Shown piece after piece: positions 1 through 9,277 of a stretch of DNA of 64,000 nt. The notes under the pieces were generated by a model, which saw only the letters and a program-made list of their open reading frames with translations, ran no database searches and had not been told where the DNA came from. The stretch lies in the NCBI RefSeq assembly GCF_022414575.1, contig NZ_JADWYQ010000019.1, forward strand, positions 44,902-108,901. The letters run 5' to 3'. The position numbers and the translations under genes were made by a program. Every line of letters begins with the position of its first letter. Position 1 is the first letter of the stretch. This DNA is from Streptomyces sp. MUM 178J. Its GTDB lineage: Bacteria; Actinomycetota; Actinomycetes; Streptomycetales; Streptomycetaceae.

Positions 1-210
1 GTGGAGCAGGAGTTCAACCACCTCTTCGTGGGTCTGGTGCAGTCCCCTCCGCGTCCTGATCCGGAGGAGGTCGGCGAGACGGCCCTCGTCACACCGGAGG
101 AGCTGGCCCTGCTGCGCGCCGGGGCCCCGTTCTCGGCGTGGTTCATGACCGTGCTGGATGCGGCGCGACCGGCGATCAGGGAGCTGACGGGGCCGTCCGG
201 GGGCTGGTGA
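1..210 (+). CDS. idi: Isopentenyl-diphosphate delta-isomerase, C-terminal part
   Basis: Only the last 69 residues are in the window; the gene begins upstream. Type 1 IDI interconverts isopentenyl and dimethylallyl diphosphate in the cytoplasm, using a Nudix-like fold. The fragment starts with an ExE-type segment (EQEFNHLFVG), which in this family contributes acidic metal/catalytic residues. It continues with RPDPEEVGE and ends with the family-typical PFSAWFMTVL helix. The tail is short and normal. The downstream neighbour is convergent and the two stops are close (stop here at 208-210, neighbour ends at 176), so the 3' ends overlap. Family assignment rests on these motifs. Confidence 0.85.
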   Translation: MEQEFNHLFVGLVQSPPRPDPEEVGETALVTPEELALLRAGAPFSAWFMTVLDAARPAIRELTGPSGGW

Positions 211-682
211 GCGGGTCGGCCGCACGGGGCGGCGCGGCCGCCAGCGGCAGCGCCGCCCAAATGATCTTGCCGCCGTTCGCGGTGTGCTCGACATCGCAGG
301 TGCCGCCCGCCTCAAGGGTGATCTCACGGACGAGCAGCAGACCGCGACCGCCCGTCTGGCCGTAGTCCGTATCCAGCGGCCTGGGCCGGTAGGGGTGGTT
401 GTCCTCGACGGCCACCCTGATCCAGTCCGGTGAGACGGCGACCTCCACGGCGACCTGGGGCGAGAGCAGAGCCGCGTGCCGTACCGCATTGGTGACCAGC
501 TCGGAGAGGATCAGCAGCAGCCCTTGGAGGAGGTCGTCCCGGACGGGCACGACCTGGCGGGCCAGCAGATCGCGTACGGCGTGTCTGGCCTGGGGGACGG
601 ACACCTCGACCGAGGGGACGGTGAACCGCCATACCGCCTCGTCCGCCGACGGCCGGGCTGGGACGCTTCCGCGGCTCTCCAT
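176..682 (-). CDS. RsbW-like ATP-binding protein (HATPase_c)
   Basis: A 168-residue single-domain protein of the anti-sigma/RsbW-like GHKL ATPase family that is abundant in Streptomyces. The N box is visible as LLILSELVTNAVRHA, followed by VAVEDNHPYRP (G1-like) and TGGRGLLLVREI (G2-like), the usual order of the Bergerat fold. Proteins of this type bind ATP and may act as serine kinases on anti-sigma antagonists; the partner is not encoded nearby. I chose ATG at 682 because the longer upstream frame has no family similarity and lower G/C at third positions. Its 3' end overlaps the end of idi. Confidence 0.8.
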   Translation of the reverse strand: MESRGSVPARPSADEAVWRFTVPSVEVSVPQARHAVRDLLARQVVPVRDDLLQGLLLILSELVTNAVRHAALLSPQVAVEVAVSPDWIRVAVEDNHPYRPRPLDTDYGQTGGRGLLLVREITLEAGGTCDVEHTANGGKIIWAALPLAAAPPRAADPLTSPRTAPSAP

Positions 683-1147
683 CGTCTGGCACCCACCCTC
701 GCCTCGAGGCCACTGACCATCGGGTGACAAGTGTTGGGAGGGTGTTGGTCCGTACCGGGTTCCTGAACAGAAGTCAGCATCTATCGACGTCTTCTGATCG
801 CATATGTACGACAGAGTCAGCCTTGCGACCGATCCTGATCCCCTTCTCACCGTTCGAGACTGGTTGGCTTATCTGATCGCTCTGCTTCCGCTCTTCCCCC
901 GAGGCGACGTCGTCCGATGCGGCCGTCTGCGTCCGCCCGGCGACCATGCCGATGACCCGCCGTCCGACAAGCCCGACCGCGATCAGCCCGAGCCCGTCGC
1001 ACAGCACCGCAAGCCGGCCGAAGCTGCGGCCGAGCCTTCTGCCGTCCCGGGCGGAATCAATCACGGGCCGGCCGTCGACGCCTCCTCGCAGCGGGCGCCG
1101 ACCCCTTCTTGATCGTACGATCGCACCGCCCGGATAGCATCCGGCAC
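683..1147. other. 465-bp intergenic stretch with two doubtful small ORFs
   Basis: The part near 730-880 is AT-rich for this genome and probably holds the promoter of the RsbW-like gene. Two overlapping frames on opposite strands could code: minus 774-1064 (GTG start, 96 residues, a hydrophobic stretch near residues 18-45) and plus 804-1112 (102 residues). Both keep high G/C at third positions in their left or right halves only, and neither has a well-spaced ribosome binding site or a recognisable family. I do not call either as a gene. A TAGCAT box at 1135-1140 sits seven bases before the next start. Confidence 0.4.
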
Positions 1148-1891
1148 ATGGAGCCCGAGCTGCAGCACACCGTCGCCGACGGCACGGCCACCGTCGTCAT
1201 CAGCAATCCGGCCAAGCGCAATGCCATGACGGCAGGCATGTGGCGCGCCCTGCCCGCACTGCTCGACGGGCTCGCCGGGGACCGCCGTGTGCGGGCGCTC
1301 GTGCTGACCGGCGCGGGCGACACCTTCTGCGCCGGGGCCGACATCTCGACGCTGCGCGCACCTGGCGATGAGCAGCAGCGGCTGGCGGTGCTGGCCGAGG
1401 AGGCGCTGGCCGCCTTCCCCAAGCCCACGCTGGCGGCGGTGCGCGGCTACTGCGTGGGCGGCGGCAGCCAGCTCGCCGCAGCATGCGATCTGCGGTTCGC
1501 GGAGGAGGGGGCGCTGTTCGGAGTGACCCCGGCCAAGCTCGGGATCGTCTACCCCGCTTCGTCGACCCGTCGGCTGATCGCGCTGACAGGTCCTTCGACC
1601 GCCAAGTTTCTGCTCTTCTCGGGCGAGTTGATCGGCGTCGAGCGGGCGCTGCGAACCGGCCTGGTGGACGAGGCGCTGCCGCCCGGCGCACTGGACAAGC
1701 GGATCGCGGAGTTCGCCCGTGTGCTGACCACGCGCTCCCAGCTCACCCAGGCGGCCGCCAAGGAGTTCGCGGCGGGCCGGGACGACCGGGAGGCGTACTG
1801 GGCGGAGCAGGCGCGCGGCAGCGGCGACACCACGGAGGGGGTCGCCGCGTTCCTGGAGCGCAGGGCGCCGCGCTTTGACTGGTCCGTGTGA
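1148..1891 (+). CDS. Enoyl-CoA hydratase/isomerase family protein
   Basis: A 247-residue crotonase-fold enzyme. Such enzymes hydrate or isomerise enoyl-CoA thioesters in the cytoplasm. Visible motifs are NPAKRNAM near residue 20, CAGADIS near 61 (CoA/oxyanion region) and GYCVGGGSQLAAACDLRFA near 110, the classic crotonase signature with the glycine oxyanion hole. The exact substrate cannot be read. It is not in the beta-oxidation operon at 19-25 kb and stands alone here. ATG 1148 lacks a Shine-Dalgarno sequence, but TAGCAT at 1135-1140 ends seven bases before it, so a leaderless transcript is likely. Length is typical of the family. Confidence 0.85.
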   Translation: MEPELQHTVADGTATVVISNPAKRNAMTAGMWRALPALLDGLAGDRRVRALVLTGAGDTFCAGADISTLRAPGDEQQRLAVLAEEALAAFPKPTLAAVRGYCVGGGSQLAAACDLRFAEEGALFGVTPAKLGIVYPASSTRRLIALTGPSTAKFLLFSGELIGVERALRTGLVDEALPPGALDKRIAEFARVLTTRSQLTQAAAKEFAAGRDDREAYWAEQARGSGDTTEGVAAFLERRAPRFDWSV

Positions 1892-2020
1892 GGCCGTCCG
1901 CGCGGCAACGGCGGCTGGCGTCCGGCGGGTCGCTCCCCTGCGACGGCCCGGCGGCGGGTCTGCCGCCGCGGCTCAGCCCCGCGCGGCCGCTTACTCCCTC
2001 CTCCGCCTCTGCCGCCTCTC

Positions 2021-2701
2021 CTACCTCTGCTGCTTCGCGCTCTTCGCACCCTTCTCGGCGTTATCGGCGTTATCGTCCTTCGCCACCGCGCGACGCCAGT
2101 AGTCGACGACCTCGGCCGGGGCCTTCTCCGGCGAGCCCGCGTCATACGGGGGCTGCGGGTCGTACTCGGTGAGCAGCTGCACCGACCGGGCGGTGAAGTC
2201 CCCGGAGACCCGGCCGAGGAGGTGCAGGGCCATGTCGATGCCCGAGGAGACGCCGGCGGCTGTGACGTACTTGCCGTCGAAGACCACCCGCTCCCCGGTC
2301 GCCTCGACGCCGAAGGCTCGTAGCTCGTCCATCGCCAGCCAGTGGGTGGTGGCCCGGCGGCCGGTGAGCAGTCCCGCCCCGGCCAGCACCAGGGAGCCGG
2401 TGCAGACGGAGACGGTCCAGGCCGAGGTGGCGTCGACCGCCCTCAGCCAGTCCGTGACGGTCTTGTCGCGCATGGCCTCGCGGGAGCCGGGGCCGCCCGG
2501 GACCAGCACGATGTCGGGGTCCCCGACCTCGTCCAGGGTGCGGTCGGCAACCAGCGCCAAGCTGCCCTGGTCGCCGCGGACCGGCCCCCTCTCCTTGGCG
2601 GTGAACACGGTTTCGGAGCCGGGCAGCCTGCCCAGGAGCTCATAGGGGCCGACGGCGTCGAGGGTGGTGAACCTGTCGTACAGCAGTACGGCGATCTGCA
2701 T
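2021..2701 (-). CDS. DJ-1/PfpI family protein
   Basis: A 226-residue DJ-1/PfpI domain protein, of the subgroup that includes isonitrile-hydratase-like and GATase1-like proteins. The nucleophile elbow is VSVCTGSLVLAGAG with the reactive cysteine at about residue 100, followed by GRRATTHW, typical of this branch. Glu21 of the DAVGPYELL motif sits where DJ-1 proteins place the residue that polarises the cysteine. The C-terminal 20 residues are Lys/Ala/Asp-rich and look disordered. ATG 2701 is preferred over 2728 because GGAAGG lies seven bases upstream. It follows the GlxA-type regulator on the same strand after a tandem-repeat spacer, a common regulator/enzyme pairing; the substrate is unknown. 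Confidence 0.8.
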   Translation of the reverse strand: MQIAVLLYDRFTTLDAVGPYELLGRLPGSETVFTAKERGPVRGDQGSLALVADRTLDEVGDPDIVLVPGGPGSREAMRDKTVTDWLRAVDATSAWTVSVCTGSLVLAGAGLLTGRRATTHWLAMDELRAFGVEATGERVVFDGKYVTAAGVSSGIDMALHLLGRVSGDFTARSVQLLTEYDPQPPYDAGSPEKAPAEVVDYWRRAVAKDDNADNAEKGAKSAKQQR

Positions 2702-2737
2702 CGTGTGGCCTTCCAGTCGAGTCGTCATCAGTCATCA

Positions 2738-2777
2738 GTCAGGGGTCAGGGGTCAGGGGTCAGGGGTCAGGGGTCAG
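2738..2777. repeat. GTCAGGG tandem repeat, five copies plus a partial
   Basis: The 7-bp unit GTCAGGG is repeated five times without error from 2738 to 2772, with a partial sixth copy to 2777. It fills most of the gap between the stop of the GlxA-type regulator (2782) and the start of the DJ-1 gene (2701), so on the transcribed strand it reads as CCCTGAC repeats in the intercistronic spacer. Slipped-strand copy-number variation would change the spacing between the two genes. Confidence 0.9.
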
Positions 2778-2781
2778 CGGT

Positions 2782-3768
2782 TCAAGGGGATTCGGTGTGT
2801 GCGGAGACGTGGCCGCGGAAGCGCCGGCGGTACTCCGCGGGGGCCGCCCCGAGGGTTCTGACAAAGGCGCGGCGCATCGCCTCTGGCGTGCCGTAGCCGC
2901 AGGCCCGCGAGATCTCCTCGACGCCGTCACGGGAGTCCTCCAGCAGCCTCCTGGCGTGTTCGAGGCGGATCCGCTCGACATAGCGCCCCGGTGTCATGCC
3001 GGTCTCGATCCGGAAGGCGCGCGCGAAGTGCCGGGGCGAGAGCCGGGCGCGCGCGGCCAGCGCCTCGACCGACAGATCGCCCTCGGGGTGCTCGCTGATC
3101 CAGCGCTGCACCTCGCGAAGCGGCTCCCGGCGGGCGGTCTGCGCGGCGAGCTGGGCGCTGAACTGCGCCTGGTTGCCGGGTCTGCGGAGAAAGACCACCA
3201 GAACGCGGGCGACGGCGAGCGCCACTTCCCGGCCGTGGTCCTCCTCGACCAGGGAGAGGGCCAGATCGATGCCTGCGGTGACCCCGGCGGACGTCGCGAT
3301 CTGCCCGTCCCTGACGAAGATCGGATCCGGGTCGACGTCCACCGCCGGGTGCCGGCGGGCGAGGCGGTCGCAGTGGGCCCAGTGGGTGGTCGCGCGGCGG
3401 CCGTCGAGCAGTCCCGCCTCGGCCAGCAGCAGGGCTCCGGTGCACACGGACAGCAGCCGCCTGGCCCGTGGGGCGTGTTCGCGCAGCCAGTCGACCAGCC
3501 GCGGGTCGGGCGCCCGGGTGCCCTCGCCGCCGGGGACGAGCAGGGTGTGCTCCACCTCGGTCCCGGCGAGCGGCGTGTCGGGGGTCAGACGCAGCCCGCT
3601 GGCGGTGCGGACGGGCGCTCCGTCGAGCGAGGCAGTGCGGATCGGGTACGCGTCGGCGTCGGCGTCGCCGGTGAAGTGGCCGGCGGCGGAGAACACCTCC
3701 ACGGGCCCCGTGACATCCAGGCTCTGCACGCCGTCGAAGAGGACGACGAGGACGGGTCGCTTCGTCAT
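2782..3768 (-). CDS. GlxA-family transcriptional regulator (DJ-1 domain + AraC HTH)
   Basis: A 328-residue regulator with an N-terminal DJ-1/PfpI-like domain (about residues 5-185; elbow LLSVCTGALLLAEAGLL, then GRRATTHWAHCDRLARRHP) and a C-terminal AraC-type DNA-binding domain (about 220-320; two helix-turn-helix units, with RLSPRHFARAFR and ISRACGYGTPEAMRRAF). The amidase-like domain is thought to sense a ligand, but the effector is unknown here. ATG 3768 is chosen because AAGGATGAGG precedes it; the upstream frame is unlike the family. It is followed on the same strand by a DJ-1 protein and diverges from a SCO6745-family gene across a 16-bp palindrome, so it may control either side. Confidence 0.87.
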   Translation of the reverse strand: MTKRPVLVVLFDGVQSLDVTGPVEVFSAAGHFTGDADADAYPIRTASLDGAPVRTASGLRLTPDTPLAGTEVEHTLLVPGGEGTRAPDPRLVDWLREHAPRARRLLSVCTGALLLAEAGLLDGRRATTHWAHCDRLARRHPAVDVDPDPIFVRDGQIATSAGVTAGIDLALSLVEEDHGREVALAVARVLVVFLRRPGNQAQFSAQLAAQTARREPLREVQRWISEHPEGDLSVEALAARARLSPRHFARAFRIETGMTPGRYVERIRLEHARRLLEDSRDGVEEISRACGYGTPEAMRRAFVRTLGAAPAEYRRRFRGHVSAHTESP

Positions 3769-3858
3769 GGCCTCATCCTTCGCGGGCCGCGGGGGTGGCT
3801 GCAATGACGAGAACCCCTCCTTTTCTGCCATGGCGGCCGGTCCAGGGGGTTCCTGTCA

Positions 3859-3874
3859 TACCGACTAGTCGGTA
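3859..3874. promoter_or_regulatory. Perfect 16-bp palindrome, likely operator
   Basis: TACCGACTAGTCGGTA is a perfect inverted repeat between divergent genes. Its right end merges with TAACGT (3873-3878), a -10-like box eight bases before the ATG of the SCO6745-family gene. A protein bound here would cover the -10/spacer region of that gene. The shape resembles TetR-family operators, but no TetR gene is adjacent; the GlxA-type regulator is. Confidence 0.65.
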
Positions 3875-3886
3875 ACGTGCATTTGC

Positions 3887-4750
3887 ATGACCCCTCTGCC
3901 CGCGCGCGCCGGACGCCGCTGCCACAACGCACTCAATCCGCTGCACTCGACGGTGTACTTCTCCCCCGACCTCGCCGAGGAGCTTGCCTCGCTCGGCGTG
4001 ACGGACCGGAACGCCGTCTATCTCGCCGTGCGGTCCGCCGCGATGGGCGCGGTCGGCCCGGGCACGGTGACCGCCGCCTTCTACAACTTCAGCCACGAGC
4101 TCATCACCCGGCATCTGCCCGCCGTGTGGACGCGCGTCTCCCCCGAGGAGGTGCTCGCGGCCCGGCTGCGCGCAGCCGACGTCACACTGCGCCGGCTGCT
4201 CGGCGAGGACGCCATCGACTCCCCCGAGCTGGCGGAGGCGGCGGAGCTCGCCCTGCGCGCCACCGAGAGGTGCACCCGCCATGCCCGCCCGCTGTACGCG
4301 GCGCACGCCGATCTGCCCGTGCCCGAGGAGCCGCACCTGGCGTACTGGCATGCCGCCACCCTGCTGCGCGAACACCGCGGGGACGGCCATCTCGCCGCAC
4401 TGCTCTCCGTCGGTCTCGACCCGCTGGAGGCGCTGGTGAGCCACACGGCCACCGGCAAGGGCATGAACCCGCGCTGGATCCTCGCCACGCGTGGCTGGCA
4501 GCCCGCCGACTGGGAAGCCGCCGAGGAGCGGCTGCGTGAGCGCGGACTGCTGACCGCGGACGGCCGGTTGACCGAAGCGGGCGTGGCGCTGCGGGCCGAG
4601 CTGGAGGAGCAGACGGACCGCCTGGACTCCGCTCCGTACGAGCATCTGGGCGCGGACGGCGTCGAGCGGCTGACGGAGCTGGGGCGCGGCTTCATGGTCA
4701 CGGCGGTGTCCGCGGGCGCGTTCCCGGAGGAACTGCTCGGCAAGGGCTGA
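3887..4750 (+). CDS. SCO6745-family (SalK-like) protein
   Basis: A 287-residue actinobacterial protein of the SCO6745/SalK-like family, whose biochemical role is not established. It opens with [17 protein letters not shown], a hallmark of the family, then a largely helical body with [10 protein letters not shown] near residue 65. A C-terminal winged-helix-like segment follows (about 215-285; [21 protein letters not shown]), as in MarR-like proteins. The ATG at 3887 has no Shine-Dalgarno site and lies eight bases after TAACGT, so translation is probably leaderless. A 16-bp palindrome overlaps the promoter. It may be a regulator or ligand-binding protein; I cannot say which. Confidence 0.75.
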   Translation: MTPLPARAGRRCHNALNPLHSTVYFSPDLAEELASLGVTDRNAVYLAVRSAAMGAVGPGTVTAAFYNFSHELITRHLPAVWTRVSPEEVLAARLRAADVTLRRLLGEDAIDSPELAEAAELALRATERCTRHARPLYAAHADLPVPEEPHLAYWHAATLLREHRGDGHLAALLSVGLDPLEALVSHTATGKGMNPRWILATRGWQPADWEAAEERLRERGLLTADGRLTEAGVALRAELEEQTDRLDSAPYEHLGADGVERLTELGRGFMVTAVSAGAFPEELLGKG

Positions 4751-4857
4751 CGCCACGCGCGGGGTGCCGCGCGGACGGGGCGCGCGACACGCCGCCCGGC
4801 CGCGCGGCACAATGCACTCTCAAGCACAGCCAGCGTGAGAAGGCGAGTCGGGACACC

Positions 4858-7239
4858 GTGACGACGTCCATCGAAGGCAGGATCGCCGAGGAGCTCGGCG
4901 TACGGGAGCGGCAGGTGAAGGCGGCCGTCGAGCTGCTCGACGGCGGGGCGACCGTGCCGTTCATCGCGCGCTACCGCAAGGAAGCGACCGAGATGCTCGA
5001 CGACGCGCAGCTGCGCACGCTCGAGGAGCGGCTGCGGTATCTGCGGGAGCTGGAGGAGCGGCGGACCGCGATCCTCGACTCCATCCGCGAGCAGGGCAAG
5101 CTGGACGAGGCGCTGCAGGCGCAGATCCTGGCCGCCGAGACCAAGGCGCGGCTGGAGGACATCTATCTGCCGTTCAAGCCGAAGCGGCGGACCAAGGCGC
5201 AGATCGCGCGGGAGGCGGGTCTGGAACCGCTGGCCGAGGGACTGCTGGGCGATCCCTCCGTGGAACCGCTCGCCGCCGCGGCGGCGTTCGTGGACGCGGA
5301 CAAGGGCGTCGCCGACGCGGCAGCCGCGCTGGACGGCGCTCGGGCGATTCTGACCGAGCGTTTCTCCGAGGACGCCGATCTGATCGGCGAGCTGCGCGAG
5401 CGGATGTGGACGCGCGGGCGGCTCTCGGCGAAGGTCCGGGAGGGCAAAGGCGACGCCAAGGAGGGGCCGGGCGCGAAGTTCGCGGACTACTTCGACTTCG
5501 CGGAGCCGTTCACCGAACTGCCCTCGCACCGGGTGCTCGCAATGCTGCGCGGCGAGAAGGAAGAGGTCCTCGACCTGGTGATGGAGCCGGAGGAGCCGGT
5601 CGACGGGCCTTCCTCGTACGAGGGGATCATCGCGGACCGCTTCTCCGTCGCCGACCGGGGGCGTCCGGCCGACAAGTGGCTCAAGGACACGGTGCGCTGG
5701 GCCTGGCGGACGAAGATCCAGGTGCATCTGGGGATCGATCTGCGGATGCGGCTGCGTACGGCCGCCGAGGACGAGGCGGTCCGGGTCTTCGCGGCGAACC
5801 TGCGGGATCTGCTGCTCGCCGCGCCCGCGGGCACACGTGCGACGCTGGGCCTGGATCCCGGCTTCCGTACCGGCGTCAAGGTCGCCGTGGTCGACGCGAC
5901 CGGCAAGGTCGTGGCGACGGACACGGTCTATCCGCACGTCCCGGCGAGCAAGTGGGACGAGTCGCTGGCGACGCTGGCCCGGCTGGCGAAGGAGCACGCG
6001 GTCGAACTGGTCGCGATCGGCAATGGCACGGCGTCGCGGGAGACCGACAGGCTGGCGGGCGAACTGTGCGCCCGGCACCCGGAGCTGAAGCTCACCAAGG
6101 TGATGGTCTCCGAGGCGGGGGCGTCCGTGTATTCGGCGTCCGCCTTCGCCTCGCAGGAGCTTCCCGACCTCGATGTGTCGCTGCGCGGGGCCGTGTCCAT
6201 CGCCCGGCGGCTGCAGGACCCGCTGGCCGAGCTGGTGAAGATCGACCCCAAGTCGATCGGCGTGGGCCAGTACCAGCACGACCTGTCCGAGGTGAAGCTG
6301 TCACGCTCGCTGGACGCGGTGGTGGAGGACTGTGTGAACGGCGTCGGCGTCGATGTCAACACCGCCTCCGCGCCGCTGCTGTCCCGGGTGTCCGGCATCG
6401 GGGCTGGCCTCGCGGAGAACATCGTCGCCCACCGCGACTCGAACGGCCCCTTCCGCTCCCGGAAGGCGCTGAAGGACGTGGCGCGGCTGGGCCCGAAGGC
6501 GTACGAGCAGTGCGCGGGCTTCCTGCGCATCCGCGGCGGGGCCGATCCGCTGGACGCGTCCAGCGTGCACCCGGAGGCGTATCCGGTGGTGCGCTCGATG
6601 GTGCAGAAGGCGGGCGGCGAGGTCGCCTCGCTGATCGGCAACACCGCGGTGCTGCGGTCGCTGAAGCCGGGCGACTTCGTGGACGAGGCCTTCGGCCTGC
6701 CGACGGTGACGGACATCCTCCGCGAGCTGGAGAAGCCGGGCCGCGACCCGCGCCCGGCCTTCAGGACGGCCTCCTTCAAGGAGGGCGTGGAGAAGATCGG
6801 CGACCTGGCGCCGGGGATGGTCCTGGAGGGCGTGGTGACGAACGTCGCGGCCTTTGGCGCGTTCGTGGACGTCGGTGTGCACCAGGACGGGCTGGTCCAT
6901 GTCTCCGCAATGTCCAAGACGTTTGTGAAGGACCCGCGGGACGTGGTCAAGCCCGGCGATGTGGTCAAGGTGAAGGTCCTGGACGTCGACATCCCGCGCA
7001 AGCGGATCTCGCTGACGCTGCGGCTCGACGACGAGGCAGCGGCGGCGGGCGGCGGCCGTCCGCCGAAGCAGCGGCAGGGCGGCGGAGGCCGCGACCGCGA
7101 CCGCCGCGGCGGCTCCCGCTCCGGAGGCGGGGGCGCGGGCGGGGGCCGGCCGGGTCCCGCCCCCGCGAACAGCGCCATGGCCGACGCGCTGCGCAAGGCG
7201 GGGCTGCTCGACGGGGGGCGGGGGCGCGGGCGGCGCTGA
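4858..7239 (+). CDS. tex: Tex-family RNA-binding transcription accessory protein
   Basis: A 793-residue Tex protein, a cytoplasmic nucleic-acid-binding factor related to eukaryotic Spt6. Domains read in order: an N-terminal helical Tex domain (1-190; [16 protein letters not shown] is diagnostic), a YqgF/RNase H-like domain from about 328 ([17 protein letters not shown]), helix-hairpin-helix repeats around 498-535 ([16 protein letters not shown]), and one S1 RNA-binding domain at about 650-722 ([20 protein letters not shown]). It ends in a Gly/Arg-rich tail (735-793) that is common in actinobacterial Tex and probably binds RNA. The start is GTG 4858. The gene is monocistronic, and its 3' flank holds a dispersed repeat. 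Confidence 0.95.
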   Translation: MTTSIEGRIAEELGVRERQVKAAVELLDGGATVPFIARYRKEATEMLDDAQLRTLEERLRYLRELEERRTAILDSIREQGKLDEALQAQILAAETKARLEDIYLPFKPKRRTKAQIAREAGLEPLAEGLLGDPSVEPLAAAAAFVDADKGVADAAAALDGARAILTERFSEDADLIGELRERMWTRGRLSAKVREGKGDAKEGPGAKFADYFDFAEPFTELPSHRVLAMLRGEKEEVLDLVMEPEEPVDGPSSYEGIIADRFSVADRGRPADKWLKDTVRWAWRTKIQVHLGIDLRMRLRTAAEDEAVRVFAANLRDLLLAAPAGTRATLGLDPGFRTGVKVAVVDATGKVVATDTVYPHVPASKWDESLATLARLAKEHAVELVAIGNGTASRETDRLAGELCARHPELKLTKVMVSEAGASVYSASAFASQELPDLDVSLRGAVSIARRLQDPLAELVKIDPKSIGVGQYQHDLSEVKLSRSLDAVVEDCVNGVGVDVNTASAPLLSRVSGIGAGLAENIVAHRDSNGPFRSRKALKDVARLGPKAYEQCAGFLRIRGGADPLDASSVHPEAYPVVRSMVQKAGGEVASLIGNTAVLRSLKPGDFVDEAFGLPTVTDILRELEKPGRDPRPAFRTASFKEGVEKIGDLAPGMVLEGVVTNVAAFGAFVDVGVHQDGLVHVSAMSKTFVKDPRDVVKPGDVVKVKVLDVDIPRKRISLTLRLDDEAAAAGGGRPPKQRQGGGGRDRDRRGGSRSGGGGAGGGRPGPAPANSAMADALRKAGLLDGGRGRGRR

Positions 7240-7277
7240 GGCCGCCTCGCCGCCTGCGGCGGGCCTGGATCTTCCCC

Positions 7278-7375
7278 GGCTGCCTCCCCCAGACTCCGTC
7301 CGGGGGCGCCCCCCACGGGGGTACCCCCAGGCGGGGCTGATTTTCAAGGCCGTCCGGCGGTTGAGGACACGGCCA
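7278..7375 (+). repeat. Dispersed intergenic repeat, copy 1
   Basis: A GC-rich, partly self-complementary block between tex and the ABC-F gene. Its core runs from CCCCCAGACTCCGTCCGGGG through CCCCCAGGCGGGGCTGA and continues into GCCGTCCGGCGGTTGAGGAC. The same core is found in reverse complement at 41253-41314, and fragments recur near 55350. Such elements are common between Streptomyces genes; they can form hairpins and may act in transcription termination. No transposase is associated. Confidence 0.75.
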
Positions 7376-7459
7376 AAGGGCCGTGCGGGGGGGTCTGGGG
7401 ACTTGGCCCCGGTTAACGGGAAGGGGTGGGGTGGGGTGGGGTGGGGAAAACGCAGCACC

Positions 7460-9097
7460 TCAGTGCTCGAGGACCCGGCCCTCCGTCACCTCGACCCGCC
7501 GTGTCACCCGCACCGCGTCCAGCATCCGCCGGTCATGCGTGACCAGCAGCAGCGTCCCCGCGTATGAGTCGAGCGCGGACTCCAACTGCTCGATCGCCGG
7601 CAGGTCGAGGTGGTTGGTCGGCTCGTCGAGGACGAGGAGGTTGACCCCGCGGCCCTGCAGCAGCGCCAGGGCCGCGCGGGTCCGTTCCCCCGGGGAGAGG
7701 GTGGTCGCCGGGCGCAGGACATGGCGGGCGCCGAGGCCGAATTTGGCCAGCAGGGTGCGGACGTCGGCCGGTTCGGTTCCGGGCGCGGCCGCGCAGAACG
7801 CGTCGAGCAGTGTGCCGGCCGCTTGGAAGAGCGCGCGGGCCTGGTCGATCTCGCCGACCACGACGCCCGATCCGAGCGCGACATGCCCCGCGTCCAGCGG
7901 GAGCCGGCCGAGGAGCGCGGCCAGCAGGGTGGATTTGCCGGACCCGTTGGGGCCGGTGACGGCGACCCGGTCGGCCCAGTCGATCTGGAGTGAGACGGGT
8001 CCGAGGCGGAAGTCCCCGCGCCGCACTTCGGCGGCGCGCAGTGTCGCGGCCACCGCGCCCGAGCGGGGCGCCGCGGCGATCTCCATCCGCAGCTCCCACT
8101 CCTTGCGCGGCTCTTCGACGACCTCCAGGCGTTCGATCATCCGCTGGGTCTGGCGGGCCTTGGCCGCCTGCTTCTCGCTCGCCTCGCTGCGGAACTTCCG
8201 GCCGGTCTTGTCGCTGTCGACGGCCTTGCGCCGGGCGTTCTTGACGCCTTTGTCCATCCAGGCGCGCTGTGTGCGCGCCCGGGTTTCCAAGGCGGCCTTC
8301 CTGTCCGCGTACTCCTCGTACTCGTCGCGGGCGTGCCGGCGCGCGGTCTTGCGTTCTTCCAGGTAGGACGTGTAGCCGCCGCCGTAGAGGGTGATCTGCC
8401 GCTGGGCGAGGTCCAGTTCGAGGACCTTGGTCACGGTGCGGGTGAGGAACTCGCGGTCGTGGCTGACGACGACGGCGCCCGCTCGCAGACCGGTGACGAA
8501 GGACTCCAGCCGCTGAAGCCCGTCCAGGTCGAGGTCGTTGGTGGGTTCGTCGAGGAGGAAGACGTCATAGCGGGAGAGCAGCAGCGAGGCGAGCGAGGCA
8601 CGTGCCGCCTGGCCGCCGGAGAGCGCGGTCATGGGCAGGTCGAGGCCGATCGTCAGACCGAGCGAGCCGGCGACCTCCTCGGCACGTTCGTCGAGGTCCG
8701 CGCCGCCGAGGTGGAGCCAGCGCTCCAGGGCGGCGGCGTACGCGTCGTCCGCGCCGGGCACACCCGCCACCAGCCCCTGTGCGGCATCGTCCATCGCCGT
8801 CTGGGCCGCGGCCACGCCGGTTCGGCGGGCCAGGAACTCCCGGACCGTCTCCCCCGGCCGCCGCTCGGGCTCCTGCGGCAGATGTCCCACGGCGGCGGTG
8901 GGCGGCGAGAGCCGCACCTCGCCCTGTTCCGGCGCGTCGAGCCCGGCGAGCAGCCGCAGCAGCGTGGACTTCCCCGCGCCGTTGACGCCGACGAGTCCGA
9001 CGACGTCTCCGGGCGCGACGACGAGGTCGAGAGCGGTGAACAGCGAGCGTTCGCCGTGGCCCGCGGCGAGATCCTTGGCGACGAGGGTGGCAGTCAT
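7460..9097 (-). CDS. ABC-F family ATPase
   Basis: A 545-residue soluble protein with two ABC ATPase domains and no transmembrane segments, as in ABC-F translation factors that act on the ribosomal E site. Domain 1 has Walker A GVNGAGKST (37-45), signature LSGGQAARASLA and Walker B VFLLDEPTNDLD. A basic, alanine-rich interdomain linker follows at about 245-325 (ARTQRAWMDKGVKNARRKA). Domain 2 has GPNGSGKST and LLVLDEPTNHLD. The signature of domain 2 reads LSPGERTRA. Unlike the second ABC-F gene at 30.1 kb, I see no long leader. It may be a housekeeping factor or a resistance protein; the substrate antibiotic cannot be inferred. Confidence 0.9.
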   Translation of the reverse strand: MTATLVAKDLAAGHGERSLFTALDLVVAPGDVVGLVGVNGAGKSTLLRLLAGLDAPEQGEVRLSPPTAAVGHLPQEPERRPGETVREFLARRTGVAAAQTAMDDAAQGLVAGVPGADDAYAAALERWLHLGGADLDERAEEVAGSLGLTIGLDLPMTALSGGQAARASLASLLLSRYDVFLLDEPTNDLDLDGLQRLESFVTGLRAGAVVVSHDREFLTRTVTKVLELDLAQRQITLYGGGYTSYLEERKTARRHARDEYEEYADRKAALETRARTQRAWMDKGVKNARRKAVDSDKTGRKFRSEASEKQAAKARQTQRMIERLEVVEEPRKEWELRMEIAAAPRSGAVAATLRAAEVRRGDFRLGPVSLQIDWADRVAVTGPNGSGKSTLLAALLGRLPLDAGHVALGSGVVVGEIDQARALFQAAGTLLDAFCAAAPGTEPADVRTLLAKFGLGARHVLRPATTLSPGERTRAALALLQGRGVNLLVLDEPTNHLDLPAIEQLESALDSYAGTLLLVTHDRRMLDAVRVTRRVEVTEGRVLEH

Positions 9098-9277
9098 CAG
9101 GGCGCCGATCCTACGGGTGCGGGCGTCGGCGCGTCATGTCATGACCCGGGCGGCCAAGACACCGTCCGCGGTGGGGGCCGACGGGCCGACGCGAAGGCTT
9201 CCGGGGCCCGCGCCGGGAGGGGTGCGCCCAGCAGCCGAAGCCCCCTCGGCGGCCGGGCCGTCAGGCAGTCTGGACCG

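Noticed and set aside
804..1112. 102-residue plus-strand ORF and an overlapping 96-residue minus-strand ORF
   Set aside because: No family, no well-spaced Shine-Dalgarno site, and coding-like base use only in part of each frame.
4081..6279. 732-residue minus-strand ORF opposite tex
   Set aside because: Shadow of tex; Arg/Gln/Leu-rich composition without domains.
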